Below are positions 12,938 to 24,335 of a stretch of DNA of 64,000 nucleotides, one piece after another. Both the position numbers and the translations under genes were made by a program. The stretch is from assembly GCA_006384855.1 (NCBI GenBank), contig VCJN01001422.1, forward strand, positions 62,001 to 126,000. The letters are read 5' to 3'. This stretch comes from Tetraselmis striata (Eukaryota; Chlorophyta; Chlorodendrophyceae; Chlorodendrales; Chlorodendraceae). Under the pieces are notes generated by a model, which saw only the letters and a program-made list of their open reading frames with translations, was not told where the DNA came from and did no database searches. The stretch's first letter is position 1. Every line of letters starts with the position of its first letter.

Positions 12938-13303
12938 TCAGATTCGCGCATTCGTAGCCTGTCTTTCCCTCTTGACAGCAGCGATAAGCGTCGTTATGTT
13001 CACGCCACAGCTCTTTGCAGCTTTGGCCGGCTTTTCGACACCAGCAAGAACAAGTTCGACATCATGCTCCAGCGCGCGCTTCGCCTTCTCACCGACGTTG
13101 TAGTCACCTCGAGCGTTAGAGGGGTCACTCGAATGACTGAGGCGTTCTTTACGGGGTCTACCTCGCCCACGTTTTGCGTCGGTGGCGGCCTTGCGGGTTG
13201 CCGTGTGCTTCTTGGGTGGGCGGCCAGACGAGCGCGCTGAGAATTGTCCCGACCTTTCCCTCGTACGACCGCGCATCGCGGCGCGCGATGGCCCACCCGC
13301 CAT
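12938..13303 (-). CDS. Small AT-hook/HTH-like DNA-binding protein
   Basis: A 121-residue ORF with two AT-hook-like motifs, GRPPKK near residue 28 and KRGRGRPRKE near residue 44. A C-terminal helix-turn-helix-like segment follows (LAGVEKPAKAAKSCGVNITT), resembling the short pipsqueak-type HTH found in transposase N-termini. It lies upstream of, and on the same strand as, the RT of the DIRS-like element. It could be an element ORF, an unrelated transposase fragment or a host gene exon. An overlapping frame upstream (13403-13158) also looks partly coding (AVVVVQGGAWLPKSLGDD), so a frameshift or intron is possible. Function is inferred from motifs only. Confidence 0.45.
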   Translation of the reverse strand: MAGGPSRAAMRGRTRERSGQFSARSSGRPPKKHTATRKAATDAKRGRGRPRKERLSHSSDPSNARGDYNVGEKAKRALEHDVELVLAGVEKPAKAAKSCGVNITTLIAAVKRERQATNARI

Positions 13304-15054
13304 CGAGCTGGCTGACTGGCGAGCCGGCTATGTCGTCCCCCAGGGACTTGGGCAGCCACGCCCCGCCTTGAACGACTACCACGGCCTCTAAGCGGCACTG
13401 CAAGGACGGTGGTGAGAGTTAGTGGCGACGCACGGCCACTTGCAGCCGGATGATTCTCATGTGTTGAAACGCGCGCCCGTATTTATTTTCCCGCGACCCG
13501 GAAAAAATGCTGACCCCCATCGCTTCACCCCTGTCTGGCACACACCAGGAAAGTCCATTGGGGGCGGCCCTCCGCCCTAAGGTAGCCCTACTCAAGGGCT
13601 ATCGGACCCGCCATAGACAGCTCCTAGTAGTGGCCCAACGGCTGGACAGCTACGACTTCTAGGGAAAGTGTTGAAAGATAGGGCATGTTGAAAGATAGGG
13701 CCTTTTCTCGCTACTAGCCGCCGCCCACATGGCTGCACCTCATGGCTGCACCTCATGGCTGCACCAAATGCACCCGAGCCCCTCGCCAATGTGCTTCCTC
13801 ACGCGTTCATGGCCATCCCGCCGTTTGGTTGTATATTCACGCGTGTCGGCGTGTGCGTGATACCGACCCTGGTTTTGGTGCAGTTGCAGGCGACGCCCAT
13901 CCAGTGCAGCGTGACACCCTAGTCAAAGGTCTTTGAGCTTCGGTTTGAGCCACTCGTCATGCAGTTTCTGCAAAACCCTTTGAGATTCCAGGGTTTCATC
14001 TCATATACCCTACGTTGAGGGGTTCGAGAGTAGATATGCGGATTTCTGACTGAACGACAAGCGCTGCCCGAAATATTCTAGAGTTCTGAAGTCTTGAGAC
14101 TCCCGAGAAGGGACCCCAAACTTCTGTGCAGGGGTGTAGAAACATCCTTGCGAGAGCCTCTGCTCCTCGTCGGCCCATTTTGCCTTATCTATGTTCTTAT
14201 ATATTTATTTAGAACTGCCATCGGCTTTTGTGCCGACTTTTTGGCGACGAAATAGTTGCCACTTGATGATGTATCATGATACTCGTATCAAGTCGCTCGC
14301 CTATCTAGCGACCGTGACAAGTGAAAGGATATGTGTGCCTGGCCTGGGTGATGCGCAGCCTGCGCGCTGCTGATCCGGAATAACATCGATACGGGTACTG
14401 GGACCCTGACCCCTGCTGGGACTGCTGGCCCTACTGGCGGGCGATACCGCGCTCGCACGTACTGGTACGGGTAAAACCGTAGTCGCTAAGACGAATAATA
14501 AATTAGTTACGGCATATAGTCGCTGGTAGTCCGTCCTGCATGCTTCACCAGACAAATACTTTCGGCGGTGTATGTTATACAGGTATATTTTGCGCTGGTG
14601 TGATGCAGCAGCTGTGCTGCCGACCGCTCTGCCTGCCCCCGTCATAATCGTGCTGACGGTCATAGTCCCCTGCCGCGTCAGCAGCCTCGGCGCGTGACGC
14701 CCCGCTCGTCCATCTGTTCGCCGGTGATAAAGATTACTGTCCCCACAAGCAAGCAACGGTCGCACGGTACGAAACAGCACTGCTTATCCGTCTACTTGTT
14801 TTTATGTATGCTGATGTAGTCGCTAGTAGTATGTAGACATATGTAGTCTACATCACGCGACCACTAACGGTATACCAGCATCAGTACGTACAGGCACCAG
14901 TAGTTATTGCGCTGCGCCGCTGCCGGACTGCTTTCGTCGCTATATTACCTGCAGGTTACCAGCTCATCCAGCAGTAGGCATCGTCTCAGGCGGTGTCGAT
15001 GGCGCGCGATGCACGCGACAGCATGAAGTCACTGCTCCTGTACCCGACAGTCTA
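13304..15054. other. Intergenic region without a recognised gene
   Basis: Holds short tandem repeats (13670-13701 and 13728-13765) and only short ORFs without family resemblance. A possible coding segment at its left border is discussed with the AT-hook ORF. Confidence 0.5.
13670..13765 (+). repeat. Two short tandem repeats
   Basis: GTTGAAAGATAGGGC occurs twice (13670 and 13687). The 13-base unit CATGGCTGCACCT occurs almost three times at 13728-13765. Confidence 0.85.
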
Positions 15055-15215
15055 GCACTGGTGTGAATTTCGAAAAGATACTAGATCAACACGGAAGGTG
15101 GTCTCTACTCTCTAGTACCTCTCTAGTACCTAGTACCTGTACCTGTAGTCGCTACAGGTACCAGTGCCCATTTCTAATTCTGGGGAACTGCCCTTTTTGT
15201 AATTCACACCAGTGC
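15055..15215. mobile_element. MITE-like element with perfect 15-bp terminal inverted repeats
   Basis: GCACTGGTGTGAATT at 15055-15069 is the exact reverse complement of AATTCACACCAGTGC at 15201-15215. The 161-base unit holds no ORF of note. The interior has short repeats (CTAGTACC repeated, and CCAGTGCCCATTT near the right end). No clear target-site duplication was seen, so mobility is inferred from size and termini. Confidence 0.6.
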
Positions 15216-15622
15216 CCATTTATTCTATCGCTGTCGTCGGTACGCGCACGATACAAAGGCCAGCGCCGATTGGGTTAGTAGGAGTCAAATACGCATCAGA
15301 CGCCGCGTCCAATCACTCCAACCAGCACAACCCACACGACCCTCTGCTCGCCCTCGCCAGTCGGTTAGTCAGACAGTGCCACCACGACCGTGCTTATACC
15401 CCATCGCCCTGCGAACCCTTTCGCACCAAGATCCACAGAGGTATGCTTGCTTTAAACGCTGGCACTCGCTGGCACCGTGTCGGTAGCTTCCCGAGTTGAA
15501 TCTGTACTGAATCTGGGATGTGCAGCCGCCCAGACTCGAGAAAATCCCTACGCAGATAAGTTCAACCCTGCTAAATTACCACCGTCAGAACAGACTCGTC
15601 CCGGTCTGCCAAGGCCAACCGG
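15216..15622. promoter_or_regulatory. Upstream region of the modular secreted protein gene
   Basis: About 400 bases between the MITE-like element and the ATG, with no coding signal. It presumably contains promoter and 5' leader. No TATA box or other motif could be assigned. Confidence 0.3.
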
Positions 15623-18600
15623 ATGACCCGCGCACACGCGATGGCACCCCCACGCAGCCGGGGTGTTATCGCTCTGGCCGTGCTCGCTTTGCTCTGCGGC
15701 GCGGCCCGCGGCAGCCCCGTGCGCAAGCTGCTGCAGGGCGATATCGCCGGCGACAGTCTGCCCAACAAACGCGTGGCTAACGACGATGTGCACGGCGACG
15801 ACCACAAGAATAATTTTAACCCCGTCGGTGCGCCCCCCTTCCCCCTCCCCCCAGCAATAATACCCAGCCCGCTCGCCGCAGTCCCTTGTCACGGCACACA
15901 TATCTCGTCCTCTCGTGACAGCCCGGGTTCTAAGTTGCGTGTAGTTTGAGCCGCATGCTGCGCCGTGCCCCCCCCCCCCCCCCCCCCCGGGTCCGGGGCG
16001 TCATACCGCGGGGCGTCTTGCGGCAGCGCCCCCGACGTTGACCTGGGCTGATGGACCTCGCACGTGCTTGCTCGCCTCGTCCTCGCAGACAACAGCGGCG
16101 CGGCGCAACTCTTTATAAGGAAAGAGAGCGACCTGCCCGGCGGCGACTTCGACCTGCAGTACTCCAGCATCGTGTTTCAAGCAGGCGGCGGCGCCTGCCG
16201 CGCGCCCGCCTCGCAGCTAGCGGTGGATCCCACCGGCGGCGCGCTCCTGGAGCTCAACTCGGACGACACGACCGAGATAGAGTTCGACGATGGCTTTGAA
16301 TTCCCCTTCTTTGGAAAAAATTATGACTCAGCTTTCGTCGCCTCGAACGGCTTCGGTAAGCCTGCTCTGCTTTATCACAGGACAGTAATACCTTGCCTCT
16401 TGCCTACATCTGGTCCTACGCAGCGCGTCATCCGGCAGCAACGCGAATATAAATGAATGTATATATACATACGCAGATAGATATATTGCACACGCAACAC
16501 CTCGGACCACTCTTGAGTACTCTAACACCCGGCATGCTGACCCGACAGTCACCTTTGGCGAGGATGATGACGAGTTCCGCCCCACCATGGACCGCCACTT
16601 TGATGGGCCGCCGCGGATCAGCGGCCTCTGGACAGACCTGGCGACGGGCCTGAACGGCACCTACTCCTGGAAGCAGGTAAAGATAACAAACAACCACACA
16701 GTGCACCCTGTCCACATGCCTCACCCTGTCTCTCATCACGTGCCATTCACGCAGTCGTCACCCTTTGTTAGCCATCACAGCTGCCTCTAAGGCTTGTGAA
16801 GTGCGCTCCGTAGGGACAGGGATAATGCGCCAGGGGCTGACATGAATGCGGCTGTGGCACTCTGCTTTCAGGTGAATGCTGAGGCGGGTCCCTGGTCCGC
16901 GGTAGCCGTGACCTTCCACGACCTGATTTCCACCGACCACAAGGCGGTGCGCAACACCTTCCAGATCGCCATGATGGCCAACGGCGACGTGCTCCTCTCG
17001 TTCCTGGACGCCAACCCGCACCATGACGCGCTGGTGGGCATCGCCCCCGGCCGCACTGGCGAGTCCTCCGCTGACGCCTCCTCCTCCTCTTCCTTCCCGC
17101 CATGGGACAACGGCAAGTGGGAGCAGGCTGAGGATGAGGAGGCTGGGCCGCCATCGTACCAGCAGACTAACCTGTCCAACCTTCCTGCCTGCGGGCTGGG
17201 CACTGCCGCCGTCCTGGGCATGTGGGCCAACAGGGGCACGGATGAGGTGGCGGCGCCAGGGGGCGAGGCAGAGATCTTCCTGGCTGATGAGGACCGAACG
17301 TCCACCTTTGACCTGGCCTTCACCACGCTCACCTTCCCCGCGGACGGCAGCAGCTGGGCGCCCGCCTGCCGCGCACCTGCCTCTGTGCTGCCCGTGGACC
17401 CTGCCGGCGGGCAGGTGCTGTTTATGGACGACGACGACAGCGTGAAGATCGACTTTGAGGGCGGCTTTCAGTTTCCGTTCTTCGGGCACAACTACACCGC
17501 CGCCTATGTGGGCAGCAACGGCTACATCACCTTCACCACCATCGACACCGACCGCCGCCCCACAGCCGCCAAGCACTACGAGACTCCGCGCATCTCTGCC
17601 ATGTACAGCGACCTCCGCGCGCACCGCGGCGACGTGTCCTGGAAACAGATTGGCCAGCTGGCGGTGGTGGTCGACTTCATCGACACGCCCTCGGAGGGCA
17701 ACTCCGATGCTGAGCCAAGCACCTTCCAGATTATCATGCACGCCTCTGGCGACGTCTCCATCACCTACCTGCAGGCGCAGCCAACCACCAATGCCATTGT
17801 GGGCATCTCTGGGGGGCGCACCACGTTCCCCCTGCCCGCAGAGGTGGACTTCACCGCCCGAGGGGTTTGTGACAAGGGCGCCCATGCCGAGGCCGAGCTC
17901 AAACTGGTGGCGGCGCAGGCGAGCGGCGCCCGCCAGCCGGACGACGGTGCGGCGGAGGCGTGGCTGATGGTGGTCGGCGACGGCGACGACGGCGAGGAGC
18001 CCGATGACGACAACCACGGCGCCAACGTGCTCGACAACAGCCCTGCCCCGCCCTTCCCGCTCGCGTTCTCCACCCTCACCTTCTTGCCCGCCAACGGGTA
18101 CTCCGCCTGTCGCGCACCGGCCAGCGCGCTCCCTGTAGACCCAACTGGCGGCGAGCTGCTCTTCATGGCCTCCGACGACTCGACCCGCATCGTGTTTCTT
18201 GATGGTTTCGAGTTTCCCTTCTTCGGAGACACCCACCGCCGCGCGTACATTGGCAGCAATGGGTACATCACCTTCACGGAGCGCGACACCGACTACACGC
18301 CCTCGCTGGAGGACCACTTCCAGATGCCGCGCATCAGCGGCCTCTTCACCGACATGAAGCTCGAGGAGGGCTCCTCCATTTCGTGGAAGCAGGTCGGCAA
18401 CGAGGTGTTTGCCGTGACATACGACAAGATTGCCGCCACCGGACGCCGGGACCTGACGAGCACCTTCCAGATCCTGATGTTTGCCAGCGGCGAGGTCCAA
18501 ATCACCTTCCTGGAGGTGCAGGTGCGCCGGAATGCCATCGTCGGCCTCTCATCTGGCGTGGCGTTCTACCCACTGCGCTCCGCCGACTTCCCAGCCAAGC

Positions 18601-19295
18601 CAATGTGCTCCGCCATCAGCTCCTTCCAGCCCGCTGCGGTCGATGCGGCGGCCGGCTTCGAGGAAGCGCCTGTCGTTGGTGCGGCCGAGCTCTTTGCGCG
18701 GGGAGAGTTTGACCTCGAGGGCTACACCCTCACATTTGGTGCCGACAACTACTCGACCTGCCTCTCGGAGCTGCCCCGTGATGGCCGCCGGTCCAGGCTG
18801 CCCATCGACCCCATGCGCGGCATCGCGCTCGACCTCGGCGATGATGACTCCGAGCTAATCGACTTTCCTGGACGTTTTGCGTTCCCCTACTTTGGCGCTT
18901 CGTACCGCTCTGTGCATGTCGGCAGCAACGGATACCTGACATTCACCGGGGGGAGCAATGACTACACCGCTGACCTGGAAGACCACTTTAAGACCCCGCG
19001 CATCAGCGCCTTGTTCACAGACCTCGACGGCAGGAGCGGCAAGGTGTCGTGGAAGGCGGTGGCGCAAGAGTTCCAGGCCGTCGTTATCACGTTCGAGGAC
19101 GTCCCAGTAGTTGGCGATGACCGGAAGACAAACACCTTCCAGATTGCGCTGCACAGCAGCGGGGAGATCCAGCTGTCGTACCTGGACGTGGGGCTAGAAA
19201 GCGACGCCGTGGTCGGCGTTTCTGGTGGCAAGGCCTACTACCCGTTGAGCTCTGCCGACCTGTCAGAGGCGCCTACTTGCAAGGCAGAGGATTAA
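15623..19295 (+). CDS. Secreted protein of four tandem NIDO-like/beta-sandwich modules
   Basis: Exons 15623-15827, 16089-16355, 16549-16676 and 16872-19295 join in phase (GT-AG) to give 1007 residues. An N-terminal signal peptide (VIALAVLALLCGAARG) is followed by four repeats of about 190 residues. Each repeat has an opening Cys (CRAPAS.LPVDPTGG; CLSELPRDG in the last), an acidic strand with DDD/DDS, the hallmark FPFFG..Y...YVGSNGYITF, then PRISGL.TDL, SWKQ, NTFQI.M.ASGDV and a closing Cys. Module 1 spans all four exons; modules 2-4 lie in one 2.4 kb exon. There is no C-terminal membrane anchor. From memory this FPFFG/SNGY/PRIS pattern occurs in secreted adhesion-like proteins, including planctomycete-type bacterial ones; no exact family name is asserted. 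A cell-surface or extracellular-matrix role is inferred. Confidence 0.85.
15968..15988. repeat. C21 homopolymer in intron 1 of the modular protein gene
   Basis: Uninterrupted C run within the intron 15828-16088. Confidence 0.9.
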
Positions 19296-20250
19296 GCCTC
19301 GCTCAAGATTGCATGCGCCGCAGTGCGCCAGGCGCATCGGACACTGCACCTGGGTCAGCAGCAAACCGGCCCTGCATCGTCATGATATATATGCTCGTAT
19401 CGGCAGGTGGGAGGAAGGGGAAAACACCTGCATCTGTACACAGTCACTTTGTACATATGGCGAGCTGATGGCATATGATGCCAGCACTTTATTTATGTAG
19501 AACGCATGCGAACATTGTAAGTACGCTGACAGCGAAACAAAACTTTGGGGATGCGTCAAATGACGCGACTTGACTTGCCTGCTTGTCATCTCCCGCGCCA
19601 GGCGGCAGCAGTACCTATTTATTTATTGTGCCCCAGCAGTACCAAACAGGTTGCGACAGTTTACCTTTCAGACAATAGCACTCGTCATCAGTACTGATGT
19701 AGCAACACACAAGAGGTTTGTCGGAGGGAGATTCTCGAAGTGATGGCTGAGTGGCACTGATGGAAAGAGAGTCGGCGTGCATGCGTCGAATCACGTCGAG
19801 TGCCAGCAAGCGAGATGCAAACTGGGAAGGCAAAGGGCTGCTATGAGCCGTGGGCGATGGACGAAAGGTAGTCGCTGTCGCCGTGGTGATGGGTGAGTGG
19901 CACTGTCACGAGAGAGAAAGGGTGAGTCGGAATATTTCTGGAAAAGCAGTTGACTGAATTACAAGGAGCCGAGGCTGGCAATTTATACCAGCCGCCCAGG
20001 TGTCGATCTAAGAAGACTAATTGGCAAAGATGCCCAGGTGCCATGCTTGCTTTGGTAACAACGGGGTGCCGTACTTCTGCCATACGGTCCAAATTAGGCA
20101 CGTGTACGGCAGCCAGAAAATGCGGATTTCACAGAGAGAAAAAGCGGATTCAAGGTACCGGGGTACCCTGGGTCCAACCCAACAAGGTTTATATGCTCTG
20201 TCCATTCATATAAAAGCGTACGCTATAATGCTACCCTGTCACTTTATGCA
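19296..20250. other. 3' flank and intergenic DNA, no gene seen
   Basis: Contains the presumed 3' UTR of the modular protein gene. Remaining ORFs are short and patternless. Confidence 0.5.
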
Positions 20251-22446
20251 AGGAGGTACCGGTAGCTTTTGATAGCCACGCTCTATCAAAAGCGCGGAGG
20301 ATCCGTGTATGATATACTGCGAGAATATCTCCTCACACTTTCCCACTAGGGGAATGCCGATAAAATACCAGCATACATCATATATATTATATCAACCTGA
20401 TATATGTTACAAGACTCGCGCGCTAGCCCAAGGCTAGCATGATATTAATGACAAATAATAATCTTGAATCTTGCGTCGCTGCGCCGGCGCATTGTCATGC
20501 ATTATTTCATTCGTCTTGATGTAGTGACTGCAACAATGTTGGGCAAGGGGGAATAATAGTTATTGTATAGACCGTGGCTGATGCTGATGTGAGTAGGCTG
20601 ATGTGTATGTGAGTGCGTGTGTACATACTACTCTGCGCCAGTGTCGGATTTTCCATCATACCACCGGCCACTAGCTGTGTCAGCCTTGACGAGTAGCACT
20701 AAGCGCTGGTACATGTTCTGCTTGTGGTGGGACCGTGGTCAACGAGGAGGCCTCGCACGTTCATATAGGCATGCGGCGACGGGTCCACCCCAGAATCGAA
20801 ATCATGCCCAGGGCCCGTCGGACCGTGGCGTGGCGTGGCGTGGGGGTGCGAATCTGGCTCACCGACCGTGCATCTCATCGCGTCGAGTCGGACAATTACT
20901 CGTTAGTCCGCGCCTGCCGCTGCGCATAAGCCCTTCGGGGATCGAATGGGGCGAATGTTGAATGGGCTAGGCCTAAGCTCCGTAGGCACGTGGATGGCGA
21001 ATATGCTGAGGCAGGTGCACCTACATGGGTCACAGTCTGGACATATTGTGACCACATACAGGTCCCGGCCCTGGGCCGGGGAACCTTCACTTTTTAAAAG
21101 GATTAATCCTTACCAATACATGTAGTAGGTACCGTACATGTTTGTCTTCCGGGTACTTCTTTTTGCCTGGCCCCGGTGGTTGGCGGCTTAATCTTTCTGC
21201 CCTCTGGCGCAACCATGCCACCGTCGACCTCTATGCCTCATAAACCTCCCAGCACATGGAGACGCTATATAAACCTCTGCACGATGCTAGCGCAAACGGC
21301 TTCCGTGATCACTGTGTTCACAATCTGGGCATCGCTGCACGCCGGGAGGTGGATGACTTGTTCCAGCAGGTAGGGCCTCTCGGCAACACCTTACCCATTG
21401 TTCAACTCAAGGACTTGGTTCATGATGCTGAGCTCTCCCTCCCGGCGTTCAACGCCGTGACAAGGAGCTATGATCCGCGGAGCTTGAAGCCCACGCTGCT
21501 GGAGTTCAAGACTATGCGGTATGGGATGAACACTGCGGTGCCCCGGGCCGCGCATGTGGATCGGTTTGAGCGCTCCCTGCTGGGCGACATGCAACGGGGG
21601 GGTTGGCAGTGCGGGATGCGGCGTGGCGCAACACGGAGCCGGGAGAGAAGGGCGCACTTCGAGACATCCAGGACATGTCGGAGGACACGGGTATGGCCTT
21701 GGGCGCAGTGGTTGAGGTGATGAGAAAGGGGGTGCGCCGCGCGGTGTGCGGTGTTGCATGCCTGGCCGCGGATAGGGGCGCCCTCTCATCGCGGGGCACT
21801 CGGTGCACCACCTGACTAGCCAAGAGGCCTTACTCGCAAGAGATTTCCTCGAGGTCCTGAGCTTGGTGGCGGCTCGAGAGCGTGCTCGCTGCCTCATCAG
21901 ACGGCGCAGATTCGTCCGCCACCCCCTGGCCGAAGCTGCACAGCACGTCCGTGGATCTCCCTCGCACACGCGTGGCTCCATGCGCGACCCAGACTCTGAA
22001 CCGTGCGCGCATCACTCATCCAACCCGTCTAGTGTGGGATGCGGGCCGCTTTTAAGCAGCTTGTGTTAATCGTTTAGTACTGATTTTATTGGCGGCGGAT
22101 TTGTTTTTGGCCATTTAGCAATTCACACGTATCTTGGTCCACATCGCGCGCGATGTTGTCGGTCGGAGCCGTCCAGCACGTACCCGTACGGCGGGGTTCC
22201 ATGCCAGCATGGGGGCCGCCCTTGTAGTTGCTACCGGTAGCGACGCATGCGCCCAGCGAAAATTATCAACCAAAATCATGGCCAACTAGCAGTGCCAACC
22301 GTACATACACCGATCTTCAGGGGGACGGAATGCGAGGAAACTCTCACGACTACATGCAGTCGCTATATGTACGATAACTCTCGGAGTGTGCTATCCACGG
22401 ATCATCCGCGCTTTTAACAGCCGCGCTTTATCAAAAGCTACCTCCT
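20251..22446. mobile_element. Segment bounded by foldback-type inverted repeats
   Basis: 20251-20324 and the reverse complement of 22379-22446 share AGGAGGTA, TAGCTTTTGATA, AAAAGCGCGGA and GATCCGTG, in the same order. Each arm is itself partly self-complementary: at left GCTTTTGATAG (20265-20275) pairs perfectly with CTATCAAAAGC (20283-20293). The 2.2 kb between the arms contains the coding fragment at 21256-22067. This looks like a DNA transposon with foldback ends, but no transposase motif was recognised and no target-site duplication was seen. Confidence 0.5.
21256..22067 (+). pseudogene. Unrecognised protein fragment, frameshifted, inside the foldback segment
   Basis: One frame (from 21256) reads like a real protein (RREVDDLFQQVGPLGNTLPI, LKPTLLEFKTMRYGM) up to a run of seven G's near 21600. 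Sense then continues in another frame (RDAAWRNTEPGEKGALRDIQ, MALGAVVEVMRKGVRRAV). A third frame from about 21803 gives LTSQEALLARDFLEVLSLVA. Three frames in series suggest either frameshifts at homopolymers or small introns. No family was recognised. Its position between inverted arms suggests it is cargo or part of a transposon. Confidence 0.4.
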
Positions 22447-23471
22447 CACACCGAGCCGGGCCGGCAAGCCGCGCTTCCAACGGACTAGCGCGTTATAGCC
22501 TATAGAAAGGCCGAGCGGCTTTAGGTGGAGAACGAAGGGCTTATTAGTGGTTGCAGCGGTTGCGCGATCGTGTATTCTTGATGTGCTCGAGTGGTTGTAC
22601 GAGGAATATTATGCCCCCATTCACATCTAGGTACGCGCGCGCGATGACTACCCTGTAGCATGTGTTGCGGAAGAGGGGCACATCCATGTACTGGATTGGA
22701 TGTGGCTGATGTGGACATTTCGGATGATGTCTACTATCGACTTCGCGCCATGCAAGGGGCAACCATAAAATGAGGCATCCCTTGTGGCCCAGGAATCCAG
22801 AATCGTTATTGCACGAATACGGTTGGAAGCAACTTGCGCTGTCTGAGGACTTGCATTCCTTGATTCCAAGTGTTCCGCTGGAGTTCCGATGGGTTTCGAG
22901 TTCCTTGCGGCTCCAGCAAGGCAAGGCCATGTGCATGTGGTGTGGTGGTTAATGAGTGTGGCATGCATGCAGGTGGATGTAGACATGGCTTCAGAGGCGG
23001 CGTGTGGTGGGCACGTGTCCTTGATAAAGTACAAGATAGCGGAGATGGGGCCCGATGCCTGAGTTAGTAGTAAATTGGTGCGCCGTGCCGTAGCATGTGC
23101 TTATTGTTGATGCGGAATGATTTCTGACAATGATGCATAAGTTTGATACAATCTTGGGGCCGCTACCCACATCAACGGACACATGGCGCGCAACATATAC
23201 GGGAAGGGGAGGGGAGGGAGGGACAACATACGGGAAGGGCAAGGTGAGGTGACTGTGGGTAAAGGTCCGCGCCGCCTGCGCCACCCGAGCCGCGCCGCTG
23301 GCGCCGAAGCCGCCGGCTCCTTAACAATCCAGCCGCGTTATGCGCCCACGAAAACTAATGCAGTTAATTATTCCAGCCGCACGATGTGATATCAACGGTG
23401 GCGATATTGTGTGATAAGTGTCCACAACGTTATGAACGCGGCGACAAAGATTGTTGCGGTTTGATCTCCAA
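22447..23471. other. Intergenic region, nothing recognised
   Basis: Mixed-composition DNA with short overlapping ORFs on both strands and no family resemblance. Confidence 0.5.
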
Positions 23472-24335
23472 CTCGCAGCAAGTGTTGCTTACATGTACTA
23501 CACGGTGCTGCCATGGGTCATGGGGCAGCGCGGGCGTGGGCCGGCGAATTACGCCGCGGGGAATCGCTTTTAACTACGAGGGTTTTGGGGCATGGGGTTT
23601 GGAGCAGCGGCGCGGCAGTGCTACTATTGTGTTCGGCGTGTGTGGCGCCCGTGGCCCTACGAATATGGGTTTGTATAGTGACTTCTAGACGTAAGTTATG
23701 CATGCGTGCGGTACGGGGGTGCCTGTGTGCATTATTTGTTGCACTGCCGGTGCTGTGCAATATCCTTAGAACAACGGGCTTGACGCATCGCATGTAAATA
23801 AACGCGGGGGCACCGATCGGTGCGGCTTGAGATGAAGCTACTCGCTGCAAGTGTTGCTTACATATACTACCTACATGGGACTGCCATCGTTCGGTATGCA
23901 CATGGGACAGCGGGGGCTGTGGCCTGCGAATTATGCCGCGGGCGGAAATAGTTGTAAACATTGTTTTGGAGCATGGAGTATGGAGCAGCGGCGCGGCAGT
24001 ACTGTCGTTGTGTTCGGCGTGTGTGGCTCCCGTGGCCCTACTAATATACAAGTTTGTATGGTGTCTTATGGACATGTGCTGTGCATGCCATGCGGAACGG
24101 GGGTATTTGCGTGCATTGTTTGTTGTGGTGCGGTATACGCACTACCGGCAATGTGAAATACTTACAGCAGCGGGCTTCACGCATCGCATGTGAATACACG
24201 CGGGGGCACCGATCGGTGCGGTTGGAGCTGAAACTCGCAGCAAGTGTTGCTTACATATGCTACACGGCACTGTCATGTTTCGGTATGCAATGGCCAGCAC
24301 ATGGGACGGCGGGGGCGTGAGCCTCGGGAAGTTGC
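23472..24335 (+). repeat. Tandem repeat, 0.37-0.39 kb unit, about 2.3 copies
   Basis: Copies begin with CTCGCAGCAAGTGTTGCTTA or a close variant at 23472, 23841 and 24234. Shared landmarks are GGAGCAGCGGCGCGGCAGT, GTGTTCGGCGTGTGTGGC, CGTGGCCCTAC and CGCGGGGGCACCGATCGGTG. The third copy is partial and stops near 24335. Parallel ORFs in two frames are by-products of the repeat. Spacers of 369 and 393 bases show that the units have diverged by indels. Confidence 0.85.

Larger units (their letters stand above)
8369..13000 (-). mobile_element. DIRS-like (tyrosine recombinase) retrotransposon, degenerate
   Basis: On the minus strand the order is reverse transcriptase with RNase H (12450 to 10111), tyrosine recombinase (about 10150 to 9021), then two ~80-base direct repeats (8893-8974 and 8369-8446). 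A recombinase in place of a DDE integrase, an RT frame slightly overlapping the recombinase frame, and repeats only downstream of the ORFs fit the DIRS/Ngaro/PAT order. In Ngaro/PAT elements split direct repeats sit at the 3' end. The partner repeat expected at the 5' end was not found, so the upstream limit (about 13000) is uncertain. Two in-frame TAG codons and a frameshift show that this copy is damaged or misassembled. Confidence 0.75.

Noticed and set aside
16758..18500. 580-residue minus-strand ORF
   Set aside because: Lies antisense to the large exon of the modular secreted protein. It is Gly/Val/Arg-rich with no domain, as expected from GC-rich coding DNA read backwards.
23518..24156. 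Paralogous small proteins encoded by the tandem units
   Set aside because: Parallel ORFs exist on both strands and differ in length between copies, so they follow from the repeat itself.
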